64,000 nt of DNA. Source: Rikenellaceae bacterium (lineage in GTDB: Bacteria > Bacteroidota > Bacteroidia > Bacteroidales > Rikenellaceae). Shown here piece by piece: positions 43,657 through 51,874 of this stretch. The stretch is from the NCBI GenBank assembly GCA_015060005.1, contig SUZI01000001.1, positions 186,001 through 250,000 on the forward strand. The letters run 5' to 3'. Position 1 is the first letter of the stretch. Each line of letters starts with the position of its first letter. Below the pieces are notes generated by a model, which did no database searches, had not been told where the DNA came from, and saw only the letters and a program-made list of their open reading frames with translations. The position numbers and the translations under genes are program-made.

Positions 43657-44979
43657 CTAATTGAACAACCTTACAATATCATTACCGTTAGCATATATGA
43701 GCAGAGCCATCAGGAGTATAAATCCTATGTACTGCATCACCTCTAAGAACTTATCGCTTGGCTTACGACCTGTCAGGATTTCCCATAGTGTAAACAGAGC
43801 GTGGCCGCCATCTAAACCAGGTATAGGCAGGATGTTGAGCACCGCCAACATAATCGAGAGGAAGGCTGTCATCATCCAGAAACGCAACCAATCCCACTGT
43901 CCTGGGAAGACGTTACCGATAGCTATGAAACCGCCCAACTCCTCGTGCATCTTGGTCTTTGGATTGAATATGAGCTTCAGCTGCTCCCAATATGATGATA
44001 TCTGGCTGCCCACCATCTTTACTCCCGCAGGGAACGACTCAAAGAAACCATACTGCTGCGACTGCACCTCCAACTGAAGTTGCTTAGCCACTATGCCAAT
44101 CTTACCCTCTGCACTGACAGGCACACGCAGGGCTACCATCTCGCCTGCTCGCTTAACAACGACATCCACCGTGTCGCTCTTGTATCCCTCGCTCAATATC
44201 TCCGACACCTCTGCCGCTGCCACATTCTGATGCTCTCCCAATGAGATAATCTCGTCATCCGCCTGCAAGCCTGCTGCCAGAGCACTCTCCGACTCTACGC
44301 TACCCACTACGAATGGTGCAAAAGGCACATAAAGTCCCTTGTAGCCCTCGCTGCGACGCATCTCTAACAACTGCTCAAATGTGAGGTTGAGCTTTATCGT
44401 GTCCTGACCACGCAGCAGTTCCACCTCGCGACCGCTATCTGTGAGCAGGAGCTTATTACCAAACTCCTTGTAGTCTACTATCACCTCGCCATCCACTCTC
44501 AGCGGAAGGTCTCTGTCCTGGAATCCGAGAGCCTCACCTGCCTCGTTAAACTCATAGCCATATACCACATCCTCGTTAGCGAGATACTCCGTACCGCAGA
44601 AGTAGCATACACCCGAATAGATGATAAATGCCAATATCACATTCATCACCACACCTGCCAACATCACCATCAGACGCTGCCACGCAGGCTTTGCACGGAA
44701 CTCGTCGGGCTTCACGGGCTGTGCCATCTGCTCCTTGTCCATACTCTCGTCAATCATACCGGCAATCTTGACGTAGCCACCCAGGGGCAGCCATCCAATG
44801 CCATACTCGGTCTGACCAATCTTCTTCTTGTATATAGAGAACCAGGGGTCGAAGAATATGTAGAATTTCTCAACTCTAATCTTAAATATTCGGGCTACGA
44901 TATAGTGTCCGAACTCGTGTATCGCCACCAGGAGCGACAAACTCATAAAAAACTGAAGAATCTTAATTACAATTTCCAT
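43657..44979 (-). CDS. rseP: RIP (site-2) metalloprotease RseP
   Basis: The 440-residue membrane protease has the zinc motif HEFGH (21-25) in its first membrane segment and a central tandem PDZ region (about 125-290). The second active-site motif is PGLDGGHALF near 390. It performs intramembrane cleavage, for example of anti-sigma factors or signal peptides. It lies 16 bp after dxr and 2 bp before radA. The dxr-rseP pairing is common in bacteria. Confidence 0.95.
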   Translation of the reverse strand: MEIVIKILQFFMSLSLLVAIHEFGHYIVARIFKIRVEKFYIFFDPWFSIYKKKIGQTEYGIGWLPLGGYVKIAGMIDESMDKEQMAQPVKPDEFRAKPAWQRLMVMLAGVVMNVILAFIIYSGVCYFCGTEYLANEDVVYGYEFNEAGEALGFQDRDLPLRVDGEVIVDYKEFGNKLLLTDSGREVELLRGQDTIKLNLTFEQLLEMRRSEGYKGLYVPFAPFVVGSVESESALAAGLQADDEIISLGEHQNVAAAEVSEILSEGYKSDTVDVVVKRAGEMVALRVPVSAEGKIGIVAKQLQLEVQSQQYGFFESFPAGVKMVGSQISSYWEQLKLIFNPKTKMHEELGGFIAIGNVFPGQWDWLRFWMMTAFLSIMLAVLNILPIPGLDGGHALFTLWEILTGRKPSDKFLEVMQYIGFILLMALLIYANGNDIVRLFN

Positions 44980-44995
44980 ATCTCATTATAACATT

Positions 44996-46156
44996 TTATC
45001 TCTTTACTCCTGCTAAATACTCCTTCGCCAGAGCTCTCGCCTCGGCATCTGTTGCATCGTACTGCTCGAGTGTCGAATGCTCCACATAACGGGCACGTTG
45101 CAGGGCATACTCTATCGCAAGCGGTATATCCGTCAGTCGGCACTCCCCCGCCAAGAAGGCAGCTACCGCCACCTCGTTCGCACCGTTCATCACACACGAC
45201 GCATTGCCTCCGCGTCGCAGACACTCAAAAGCAATACCCAATGCTGGATATTTTGCGTTGTCTACCTCGCTGAATGTCAGTGGCGAGTGTTTCACAAAGT
45301 CGAAAGGCTCGCTCTTTATCGCCGCACGATGAGGGAACAGCAGAGCGTAGCTTATAGGTATACGCATATCAGCTGAGCCAAGCTGAGCCTTCACTGCTCC
45401 ATCCTCAAACTCCACCATCGAGTGGATTATAGATTGAGGGTGGATGACCACCGATATACGCTCCGCCTCCACGCCAAACAACCAATGAGCCTCAATAACC
45501 TCAAAGCCCTTGTTGACGAGTGTCGCCGAGTCTATTGTTATCTTGCGGCCCATACTCCACTGCGGATGACACAACGCCTGTTCGGGCGTAACCTCTGCCA
45601 ATGCCTCACGTGGCACATCACGCAGAGCTCCACCGCTACACGTCAGTATCAGGCGACTCAGCGGCGACTGCTCGCCCACTAAACACTGAAATATCGCCGA
45701 GTGCTCCGAGTCTATCGGCACTATCGGCACGTTATGCTCCTGCGACAGACGCATCACAAGCTCTCCTGCCACCACTAAGCTCTCCTTATTTGCCAATGCG
45801 AGTTTCTTTCCCGCACGTATGGCAGCTATCGTGGGATGCAGACCTGCGTAGCCCACCAATGCGTTGACCACCACATCTATCTCCGACGAGCCTACCACCT
45901 GATTTATTGCCTCCGCACCCGTAAAGACCTTTATCGGATAGTCGCGTAGTGCCTCACTCAGCAGCTCATATTTCGACTCATCGGCTATCACCACCGTGTC
46001 GGCATCAAACTCTATCGCCTGACGTGCCAGCAGTTCCCATTGTGTTCCTGCCACGAGTGTCCGCACCTCAAACATATCGGCATAGCGAGCCACTATGTTG
46101 AGCGTCTGCGTGCCTATTGAGCCTGTCGAGCCGAGTATCGCAAGTCGTTGTTTCAT
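44996..46156 (-). CDS. dxr: 1-deoxy-D-xylulose-5-phosphate reductoisomerase
   Basis: The 386-residue enzyme starts with the NADPH-binding motif LGSTGSIGTQTL. It has the conserved ALANKESLV, PIDSEHSAIFQCL, TCSGGALRD, HPQWSMGRKITIDSATLVNKGFE and HPQSIIHSMVEF blocks that hold the metal and substrate. It catalyses the committed step of the MEP isoprenoid pathway. It is 9 bp after the M23-like gene and 16 bp before rseP. Confidence 0.97.
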   Translation of the reverse strand: MKQRLAILGSTGSIGTQTLNIVARYADMFEVRTLVAGTQWELLARQAIEFDADTVVIADESKYELLSEALRDYPIKVFTGAEAINQVVGSSEIDVVVNALVGYAGLHPTIAAIRAGKKLALANKESLVVAGELVMRLSQEHNVPIVPIDSEHSAIFQCLVGEQSPLSRLILTCSGGALRDVPREALAEVTPEQALCHPQWSMGRKITIDSATLVNKGFEVIEAHWLFGVEAERISVVIHPQSIIHSMVEFEDGAVKAQLGSADMRIPISYALLFPHRAAIKSEPFDFVKHSPLTFSEVDNAKYPALGIAFECLRRGGNASCVMNGANEVAVAAFLAGECRLTDIPLAIEYALQRARYVEHSTLEQYDATDAEARALAKEYLAGVKR

Positions 46157-46165
46157 CTCTTTGTG

Positions 46166-47017
46166 TTAGAATACCATATAAATCTCGGGGTCTACAGCCT
46201 TACCATCGCTCCACAGTTCCATCTCGAAGAGTGGGTTCTCCTCGTCGCCCACCTTCGGCATAGCGTTGTATCCCAGCACCTGTCCCGAACGCACCGCCTG
46301 ACCGCGGCTCACGAGCGGCTGCACTAAGTTGTGATATATCGACACGAAGCCGTTGTAGTGCTGAATTACTATTGTCGTATATCCTGCCTCTGCCGAGAAT
46401 ACATCCACCACGCTACCCTCTCCCACACTCACCACCGATGAGTTAGGTGCCACACGCACACCTATGCCCAAGTAGTTATCTTTGTGCGAGAAGTGGCGAA
46501 CTATGCTTCCACCATCCACAGGAGCCTCAAAGAGCTCTCCATCACGCTGACGTGGGGCAGCATTGAGCAAGAGCGAGTACTCTCCATCGCCCTCCATCTG
46601 TGCACGCAGCACCGAGTCTATCTGCGATGGCGGCACCAGCGTCTTGTCTAACTTCACTGTGTCGTTTATCTGGCTACGCACTGCGGGTGTACGTCCTACC
46701 ATCACCATAGCCACATTGTCGCTATACTGCTGCATAAGGGTCATACTACGCTCCAGCGAGTCTATACGCATAATGTTCTGCACCAACTCGTCGTGTGTAC
46801 GCTCTGCTGCTGTGCGGTATCCTGGAAATATGTCGAGTACGGGCGTATATGCCACCAAGAGCATAATGAGTGCGAATACCACCGCCACAAACGCCAGCAG
46901 ACCACCCAACAAGCCACCCATCGATATGCGTATGCTCCATTCGGTAGTCTCGTTCGATGTCATACTCAGCGTCTTACGCGAGAACAGACCCTTTATTTTA
47001 TCCGAAAACTTAGCCAT
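46166..47017 (-). CDS. degenerate LytM/M23-domain membrane protein
   Basis: I place the start at the ATG at 47017 (MAKFSDKIKGLFSRKTLS), because the frame from 47053 overlaps the promoter. The protein has 283 residues, one membrane helix (about 36-58), a short helical region and a C-terminal LytM/M23 fold. The fold is visible as VSVGEGSVVDVFSAEAGYTTIVIQHYNGFVSIYHNL followed by RGQAVRSGQVLG. Key zinc ligands are missing: the usual GxDI block reads LGIGV and HLHFE reads LFEMEL. It is probably an inactive peptidoglycan-binding regulator, like EnvC/NlpD activators of amidases. It is the first gene of the dxr-rseP-radA operon. Confidence 0.88.
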   Translation of the reverse strand: MAKFSDKIKGLFSRKTLSMTSNETTEWSIRISMGGLLGGLLAFVAVVFALIMLLVAYTPVLDIFPGYRTAAERTHDELVQNIMRIDSLERSMTLMQQYSDNVAMVMVGRTPAVRSQINDTVKLDKTLVPPSQIDSVLRAQMEGDGEYSLLLNAAPRQRDGELFEAPVDGGSIVRHFSHKDNYLGIGVRVAPNSSVVSVGEGSVVDVFSAEAGYTTIVIQHYNGFVSIYHNLVQPLVSRGQAVRSGQVLGYNAMPKVGDEENPLFEMELWSDGKAVDPEIYMVF

Positions 47018-47039
47018 AATGATAAGTGTATAAATTATG

Positions 47040-47071
47040 CAAATATAGCACAACCCCCGCCGATAAACAAA
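47040..47071 (-). promoter_or_regulatory. promoter of the M23-like/dxr/rseP/radA operon
   Basis: TTTG (plus 47068-47071), 20 bp, TATATTTG (plus 47040-47047), on the minus strand. Transcription would begin near 47033, which fixes the M23-like start at 47017. Confidence 0.7.
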
Positions 47072-47128
47072 TTTATAGGCTTATAAAATGATTTTCCCCA
47101 TAATTAACTATTTTAGCGTAAAAATTAT

Positions 47129-47136
47129 TACTTTTG
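47129..47136 (+). promoter_or_regulatory. -7 box of the nucleotidyltransferase gene
   Basis: TACTTTTG lies 30 bp before the ATG. No good TTTG stands at the expected distance. Confidence 0.4.
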
Positions 47137-47165
47137 TCAAATGTTAAACTAAAGCACACAAATTT

Positions 47166-48083
47166 ATGGTAAAACCTACACTTCTCGTATTGGCTGCCGG
47201 TATGGGTTCACGCTACGGTGCACTCAAGCAGATGGACGGCGTTGGCCCTAACAATGAGGCTATTATAGACTATTCGATATATGACGCTATACGTGCCGGT
47301 TTCGGCAAGGTTGTCTTCGTCATCCGCCACTCTTTTGCCGAGGCATTCACCAAGATTTTTAACAAAGAGCGTTTTGGTGGACGCATCGAGGTCGAGGTTG
47401 TCTATCAGGAGCTCGACTACCTTCCCGAGGGCTTTTCTGTGCCCGAGGGACGTGAGAAGCCCTGGGGCACCAACCACGCTCTTATGATGGCTAAGGATGT
47501 CATCAATGAGCCTTTTGCAGTCATCAATGCCGACGACTTCTATGGTGCCGATGCCTATCGCGTTATAGGTGCTTACCTTGCCGAGCGAGGAGGCGAGAGC
47601 GGCCACTACTGTATGGTCGGCTACGAGGTCAACAAGACTCTCTCGGAGAATGGCACTGTGTCGCGTGGTGTCTGCTCGGTCAACGATGAGGGCTTCCTCA
47701 CATCTATCGTCGAGCGTACCAAGATTGAGCGTAATGCCGAGGGCACAATTGTCTTCCACGATTTGGGCGAGGATGAGGCATTGGAGGAGCATACTCCCGT
47801 GTCGATGAACTTGTTTGGCTTCACCCCCGACTATTTCGCTCACTCCGAGGAGTATTTCAAGGGCTTTTTGAGCGATGAAAAGAATATGGCAAACCCCAAG
47901 GCTGAGTTCTTTATCCCACTTATGGTCAATGAGTTGGTTGGCAATGGCACAGCCAAGCTAAAGGTCTTGAGCACTACTGCCCAGTGGTTTGGTGTAACCT
48001 ACCAGGCTGACAAGCCACAGCTCGTTGCCAAGATTGAGGAGCTTATTGAGGCGGGCGTCTATCCACGCAATCTGTGGGAGTAA
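47166..48083 (+). CDS. sugar nucleotidyltransferase-like protein (NTP_transferase)
   Basis: The 305-residue protein has the nucleotide-binding signature LAAGMGSRYGALKQM at 9-23 (GxGSR and Lys) and the metal-binding stretch VINADDFYG near 118. It belongs to a Bacteroidota family of stand-alone nucleotidyltransferases with an N-terminal Rossmann-like domain and an extended C-terminal part. Such enzymes make NDP-sugars or related activated compounds. Substrate is not evident. It is monocistronic, with its own promoter-like box and a terminator. Confidence 0.9.
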   Translation: MVKPTLLVLAAGMGSRYGALKQMDGVGPNNEAIIDYSIYDAIRAGFGKVVFVIRHSFAEAFTKIFNKERFGGRIEVEVVYQELDYLPEGFSVPEGREKPWGTNHALMMAKDVINEPFAVINADDFYGADAYRVIGAYLAERGGESGHYCMVGYEVNKTLSENGTVSRGVCSVNDEGFLTSIVERTKIERNAEGTIVFHDLGEDEALEEHTPVSMNLFGFTPDYFAHSEEYFKGFLSDEKNMANPKAEFFIPLMVNELVGNGTAKLKVLSTTAQWFGVTYQADKPQLVAKIEELIEAGVYPRNLWE

Positions 48084-48130
48084 CTCCACATAGTTGTCCG
48101 ACGCTATTTATACCATATTTATATAATATT

Positions 48131-48160
48131 ACTCCCTGCTTTCGGCGGGGAGTTTTTCTT
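48131..48160 (+). terminator. terminator of the nucleotidyltransferase gene
   Basis: ACTCCC-t-GC (48131-48139) pairs with GGC-g-GGGAGT (48144-48152 region), followed by a T run. Confidence 0.8.
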
Positions 48161-48427
48161 TTGACATACAAAAAAAGTCATTTTTTACAATAATTTTTCC
48201 CTATTGAGCGATACAACATAAGAAAAAACATTTTATATTTGTATCGTGAAGTAGCACCTGTCGTAATAAACGGGGCTATTTTGCAGACGTAAGACATATA
48301 ATTTTTGGCGAGGATACTTTACCCTCCCCCTATAAAACTAACTTATAGGGGGGGGGTAAAATCGTAAATAGAACTTATAACAATACATTAATTACTTTAT
48401 TTTTAACACTTTTTAATAATTTAAGCT
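48161..48427 (+). promoter_or_regulatory. gene-free leader of the DUF6562/beta-helix gene, with a G9 hairpin
   Basis: A -7-like TATATTTG lies at 48234-48241, giving a leader of about 180 nt. In it, 48318-48335 pairs with 48343-48360 over 18 bases (one T-G), with a 7-base loop. The right arm contains nine consecutive G (48348-48356). No T run follows, so it is not an ordinary terminator. The rest is AT-rich without a gene. Confidence 0.6.
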
Positions 48428-51313
48428 ATGAAAAAATTTCTTTTGATGGCTGTAGCAGCAATGGGATTGCTCTTTACAGCTTGTTCGAAGGACGAGGTTG
48501 CACAGCCCGTAGCAGAGAAGTCTACCGTTACTTTCTCTGTTGCTACTCCTGAGCTCTCGACCCGTGCACACGGCGATGGTTTATCAGCTACCGTTTTGAA
48601 GTATGCTGTTTACAACCGCGTTGATGGCTCTAAGCTCTTTGAGGGACAGCCTGAAACTCTCACAAACAAAACTGCTACCGTTGAGATTCCTTTCGTTAAC
48701 GGTATGACCTATGACGTTTTGTTCTGGGCTGCAGCTCCTGAGTCTCCTTACACAGTAGATTGGGATGCAAAGACTGTTGGTTACACTAATGCTGCATTGG
48801 TAGGCAACTCTGAGAAGTACGATGCGTTCTACTATTTCCTCACAGGCGATGAGCTTCCAGAGATTACAGGTCCTGTAACAAAGACTGTTGAGTTGAAGCG
48901 TCCTTTCGCTCAGCTTAACATCAAGACCAACGACGCTAAGGAGGCTAAGCAGTCTGGCGTTGAGGTTAATAATGTAAAGGTTGTTGTTAAGAATGGTTAC
49001 TCTTCTTTCGACCTTGCTGCTGGTGCTGGTAAGGATAAGAACGACGTTACTTTCGGTTTTGCTGCTAAGCAGGAGAATGCTAATACTGAGGGCGTACAGC
49101 TTTTGGCTGTAAACTACCTCTTCACAGGTGGCGAGAAGTCATTGGTTGACGTAGAGTTCACTTATACCGACGTTAACGGTAAGGTAGCTGCTGCTGGTGA
49201 GGTTATGGAGTTTGCTTCAGTTCCTGTACAGCGTAACTATCGTACCAACATCGTAGGTAGCCTTTTGACAAGCGAGGGTAAGTTCAACATTGAGACTAAG
49301 CCAGGATTTGAGGGCACACACGACCACAGCGTTGCTGTTGCTACTCCTGAGGATATTAACGCTTTGATTAAGAATCCTGATGTAACAACTGTTGAGTTGG
49401 GTGCTGGTGTATATAACATCGACCTCTACAACCTCAACGAGAAGCCGACTTTGACTATCAATGGTACTGAGGGTACACAGATTAAATTTGAGAATCAGCA
49501 GGTACGTGCAAGCCAGTTCGATGAGTTGGTAATCAACAACTGTGAGATTCTCAAAATGGCTACCAAGTCTTGGGGTCATTTGGTATTTGGCTCAAGCAAC
49601 AAAGCTCAGGGCGTTTACACTATCTCTAACTGTACTTTCAACGGCGTAGGCACACAGGGTATCTACATCAATGAGAATACATCAGGTGCAACTTACAATA
49701 TTTTGAACTGTACTTTCGACGGTGATTTCGGCGGCGAGGGTGCTATCACTATCCAAGCCAACCAAAATGTTAACCATACCGTAAATGTGAAGGGTTGTAC
49801 TTTCAACAATATCCCTGATACAAGTCACAAACTTTTCTTGGCTTCATATGGACAAGGTTCATTCTATTATGACTGGACACTCAATACAGACCTTAAGGCA
49901 ACAACAATTGACGAGGTTAATTCATTGATCAAATGCGGTGCTAAGACCATTAATTTGGCTGACGGTAACTACAATTTGTCAAATATTAATATTTTGCCTA
50001 CTAAGGCTATCACTCTCGTTGGTGAGAACAAGGATAACTGCGTTGTAACAATTGCAAATCAGCTTCGTCAGAATGGTGATGGCAAGTCGCTCACTTTGAA
50101 GAACCTTACAGTAGATATTACTGAAGGTTTGGAGTACACCGAGGGCAAATTTGCGTGGATTCACTATTTCAAGGAGTTCAATATGGTTGACTGTAAGTCT
50201 AACGGTCGTATCCGTTTGAACTGCTACAGTGCAAACATTGACAACTGCGAGTTTAACGTAACTACATCAAACGGTTTTGATGGATATGCTATTTACTATT
50301 ATGGTCCTACCAACTCAAAGGTTGTAGTTAGCAACTCTACATTCAACACTGTTGGTAAGGCTATCGTATTGTACAACGAGGGTAACCCTGTTCTTGATAT
50401 GACAGTTAACAACTGTACATTCCTTTCAAGCCAGACAACTGATAAGGCAGCTATCCAGATGCACACTGAGTTGGGTATCTCTGGTAAGTTGACCATTAAC
50501 AACTCTACAGCTACCGGTTTTGCTGCAATCAACAACGGTCTCTATAACGAGCTCAATAACCTGACAAAGGCCCCTACTCACAAATTCAACATCACTGTTG
50601 ATGGTAAGGTAGCAAGCACAAAGGCTCTCGCTGCTGCTCTCGCTGCAGGTGAGACAAACATCGAGCTTATGCCTGCAACTTATGATGCAGGTCAATTCCA
50701 GGTTATGAACAAGACATTGTCTTTGAAGGGTATTGGTGATGGTGTTAAGATTTTCATCAGCCAGAATAATGCTGTTGCATATACAACATTTGACGGCTGT
50801 AATGTAACATTCGAGGACCTTACAATTGAGACCCTCGGTGGTATTTATAAGGGCTTTGCTCGTATGAATGGCATCTATAATAATTGTACTTTCGTAAATA
50901 ACTACTTTACTTTCTCTGGTAAACACGAGTTTACAGGTTGTACATTCAATGCTCCTGCTCTTACAGGCTCTGATAAGAATGAGCACTGTATGTGGACTTA
51001 TGGTGCTGAGGAGGTTGATTTTGTAAATTGCGAGTTCAACTACTCTGATCGTGGCGTAAACGTTTATGTTGATAATGGTGCTAATGCTCCAGGTATCACA
51101 TCTGACGTAGCATTTACAAATTGTGTATTCAACACAACTAACGCATCTTCAGAGGGTGCTGTTGAGATTAACAGTTCTCCATTTACTGGAGGTGTAACTG
51201 TTGCTCTCACAGGTTGTATTGCTCCTGCTTACGGTAATGTGGCTTACATCTCTCCTTGGGATGGTTCTCTCGGTGCAACAGCAACAGTAACTGTTGATGG
51301 TGTTGCATTGTAA
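48428..51313 (+). CDS. large surface lipoprotein: DUF6562 domain plus right-handed beta-helix
   Basis: The 961-residue lipoprotein has a lipobox TAC (Cys19). Residues about 30-290 match DUF6562 (TVTFSVATPELSTRAHGDGLSATVLKYAVYN, NGMTYDVLFWAAAPESPYTVD, VELKRPFAQLNIKTND), a domain related to fimbrillin/Mfa-type modules. From about 305 on there are two stretches of short repeated rungs with N-C-T-F or C-x-F signatures (ISNCTFNGVG, ILNCTFDGDF, VKGCTFNNI, NNCTFLSS, TGCTFNAP), typical of parallel beta-helix or pectate-lyase-like folds. It may bind or process polysaccharide, or act as an adhesin. No catalytic residues are identified. No C-terminal sorting signal is evident. Confidence 0.9.
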   Translation: MKKFLLMAVAAMGLLFTACSKDEVAQPVAEKSTVTFSVATPELSTRAHGDGLSATVLKYAVYNRVDGSKLFEGQPETLTNKTATVEIPFVNGMTYDVLFWAAAPESPYTVDWDAKTVGYTNAALVGNSEKYDAFYYFLTGDELPEITGPVTKTVELKRPFAQLNIKTNDAKEAKQSGVEVNNVKVVVKNGYSSFDLAAGAGKDKNDVTFGFAAKQENANTEGVQLLAVNYLFTGGEKSLVDVEFTYTDVNGKVAAAGEVMEFASVPVQRNYRTNIVGSLLTSEGKFNIETKPGFEGTHDHSVAVATPEDINALIKNPDVTTVELGAGVYNIDLYNLNEKPTLTINGTEGTQIKFENQQVRASQFDELVINNCEILKMATKSWGHLVFGSSNKAQGVYTISNCTFNGVGTQGIYINENTSGATYNILNCTFDGDFGGEGAITIQANQNVNHTVNVKGCTFNNIPDTSHKLFLASYGQGSFYYDWTLNTDLKATTIDEVNSLIKCGAKTINLADGNYNLSNINILPTKAITLVGENKDNCVVTIANQLRQNGDGKSLTLKNLTVDITEGLEYTEGKFAWIHYFKEFNMVDCKSNGRIRLNCYSANIDNCEFNVTTSNGFDGYAIYYYGPTNSKVVVSNSTFNTVGKAIVLYNEGNPVLDMTVNNCTFLSSQTTDKAAIQMHTELGISGKLTINNSTATGFAAINNGLYNELNNLTKAPTHKFNITVDGKVASTKALAAALAAGETNIELMPATYDAGQFQVMNKTLSLKGIGDGVKIFISQNNAVAYTTFDGCNVTFEDLTIETLGGIYKGFARMNGIYNNCTFVNNYFTFSGKHEFTGCTFNAPALTGSDKNEHCMWTYGAEEVDFVNCEFNYSDRGVNVYVDNGANAPGITSDVAFTNCVFNTTNASSEGAVEINSSPFTGGVTVALTGCIAPAYGNVAYISPWDGSLGATATVTVDGVAL

Positions 51314-51341
51314 TTTGCTAAATAATTAGCAATATCTTAGG

Positions 51342-51547
51342 GTTGCACCTCTTGGGTGGGGTGCAACTCACAAGTGGCAGAGAGGGCTGCAAATAGGGGC
51401 TAAGACTCCGTTTTAAGGCTATTTCTGCGGCGGCGGGAGATGAGGTCTTACTACCCATCCCGAAGACGAGGAGCTACAAAAGAGGCTTTTCAAATGTTAA
51501 ATTAATTTGATGGTGCTGCATCTTCCTTCGTGAAGATGCAGTTTTTT
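51342..51547 (+). ncRNA. structured 3' UTR or small RNA ending in a strong terminator
   Basis: GTTGCACC (51342-51349) pairs with GGTGCAAC (51360-51367). GCAAATAG (51389-51396) pairs with CTATTTcTGC (51419-51428). The loop sequence TAAGAC (51401-51406) can pair with GTCTTA (51445-51450), giving a pseudoknot. The region closes with the hairpin 51516-51525 / 51532-51541 and six T. No TAnnTTTG promoter is seen just ahead, so it may be the 3' UTR of the beta-helix gene or be processed from it. Confidence 0.45.
51516..51547 (+). terminator. rho-independent terminator after the beta-helix gene
   Basis: A 10-bp perfect stem CTGCATCTTC / GAAGATGCAG is followed by six T. Confidence 0.9.
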
Positions 51548-51595
51548 ATATTCTATCCTCCCACCCCAACAAACCACCCCATCCCCACGGTAATG

Positions 51596-51617
51596 CGGGT
51601 AACCAATCGGTTACCCG
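51596..51617. repeat. 9-bp perfect palindromic hairpin
   Basis: CGGGTAACC (51596-51604) pairs with GGTTACCCG (51609-51617). A similar cgggta/tacccg sequence forms the terminator at 8644-8667. Confidence 0.7.
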
Positions 51618-51644
51618 AACTCCATCCCCCACTCCGCCCTTAAC

Positions 51645-51683
51645 AAAAAAGGGGCTGTCCAACAAGTATGTTGCAACAGCCCC
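51645..51683 (-). terminator. terminator hairpin of element C (downstream of capA-like gene)
   Basis: GGGGCTGT (51651-51658) pairs with ACAGCCCC (51676-51683). The minus strand continues into six T. It is essentially the same hairpin as at 36903-36935. Confidence 0.8.
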
Positions 51684-51702
51684 CATTTATGTAGAATATG
51701 TT

Positions 51703-51822
51703 GAAATTGTATAACAAGAGGGATTACAAGGCTCGCGTAGCTCGAAAAACCGCAGTTTACTCAGCGTAAATGAGGATTTTGAGAGCGAGCACAACGCAGG
51801 AATCACCTTGTTAGACAGTTTC
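51703..51822 (-). repeat. structured dispersed element, copy C
   Basis: Terminal inverted repeats at 51703-51718 and 51807-51822 pair at 15 of 16 positions, counting one G-U. Inside are GCTCG (51740-51744) / CGAGC (51786-51790), AAAA/TTTT, and the inner hairpin TTTAC (51756-51760) / GTAAA (51766-51770). The flanking loops CGCAG and TGAGGA are the same as in copy B. It lies between the capA-like stop (51875) and the terminator at 51651-51683. Confidence 0.78.
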
Positions 51823-51874
51823 AAAACTGAAAAGTGAAAGGTAAAGACCCAAAAAGGCAATTGCTATTTGCTAA

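Noticed and set aside
46166..47053. Longer start of the M23-like gene at 47053
   Set aside because: The first 12 codons lie in or before the promoter region (-7 box at 47040-47047); MAKFSDK at 47017 is the better start.
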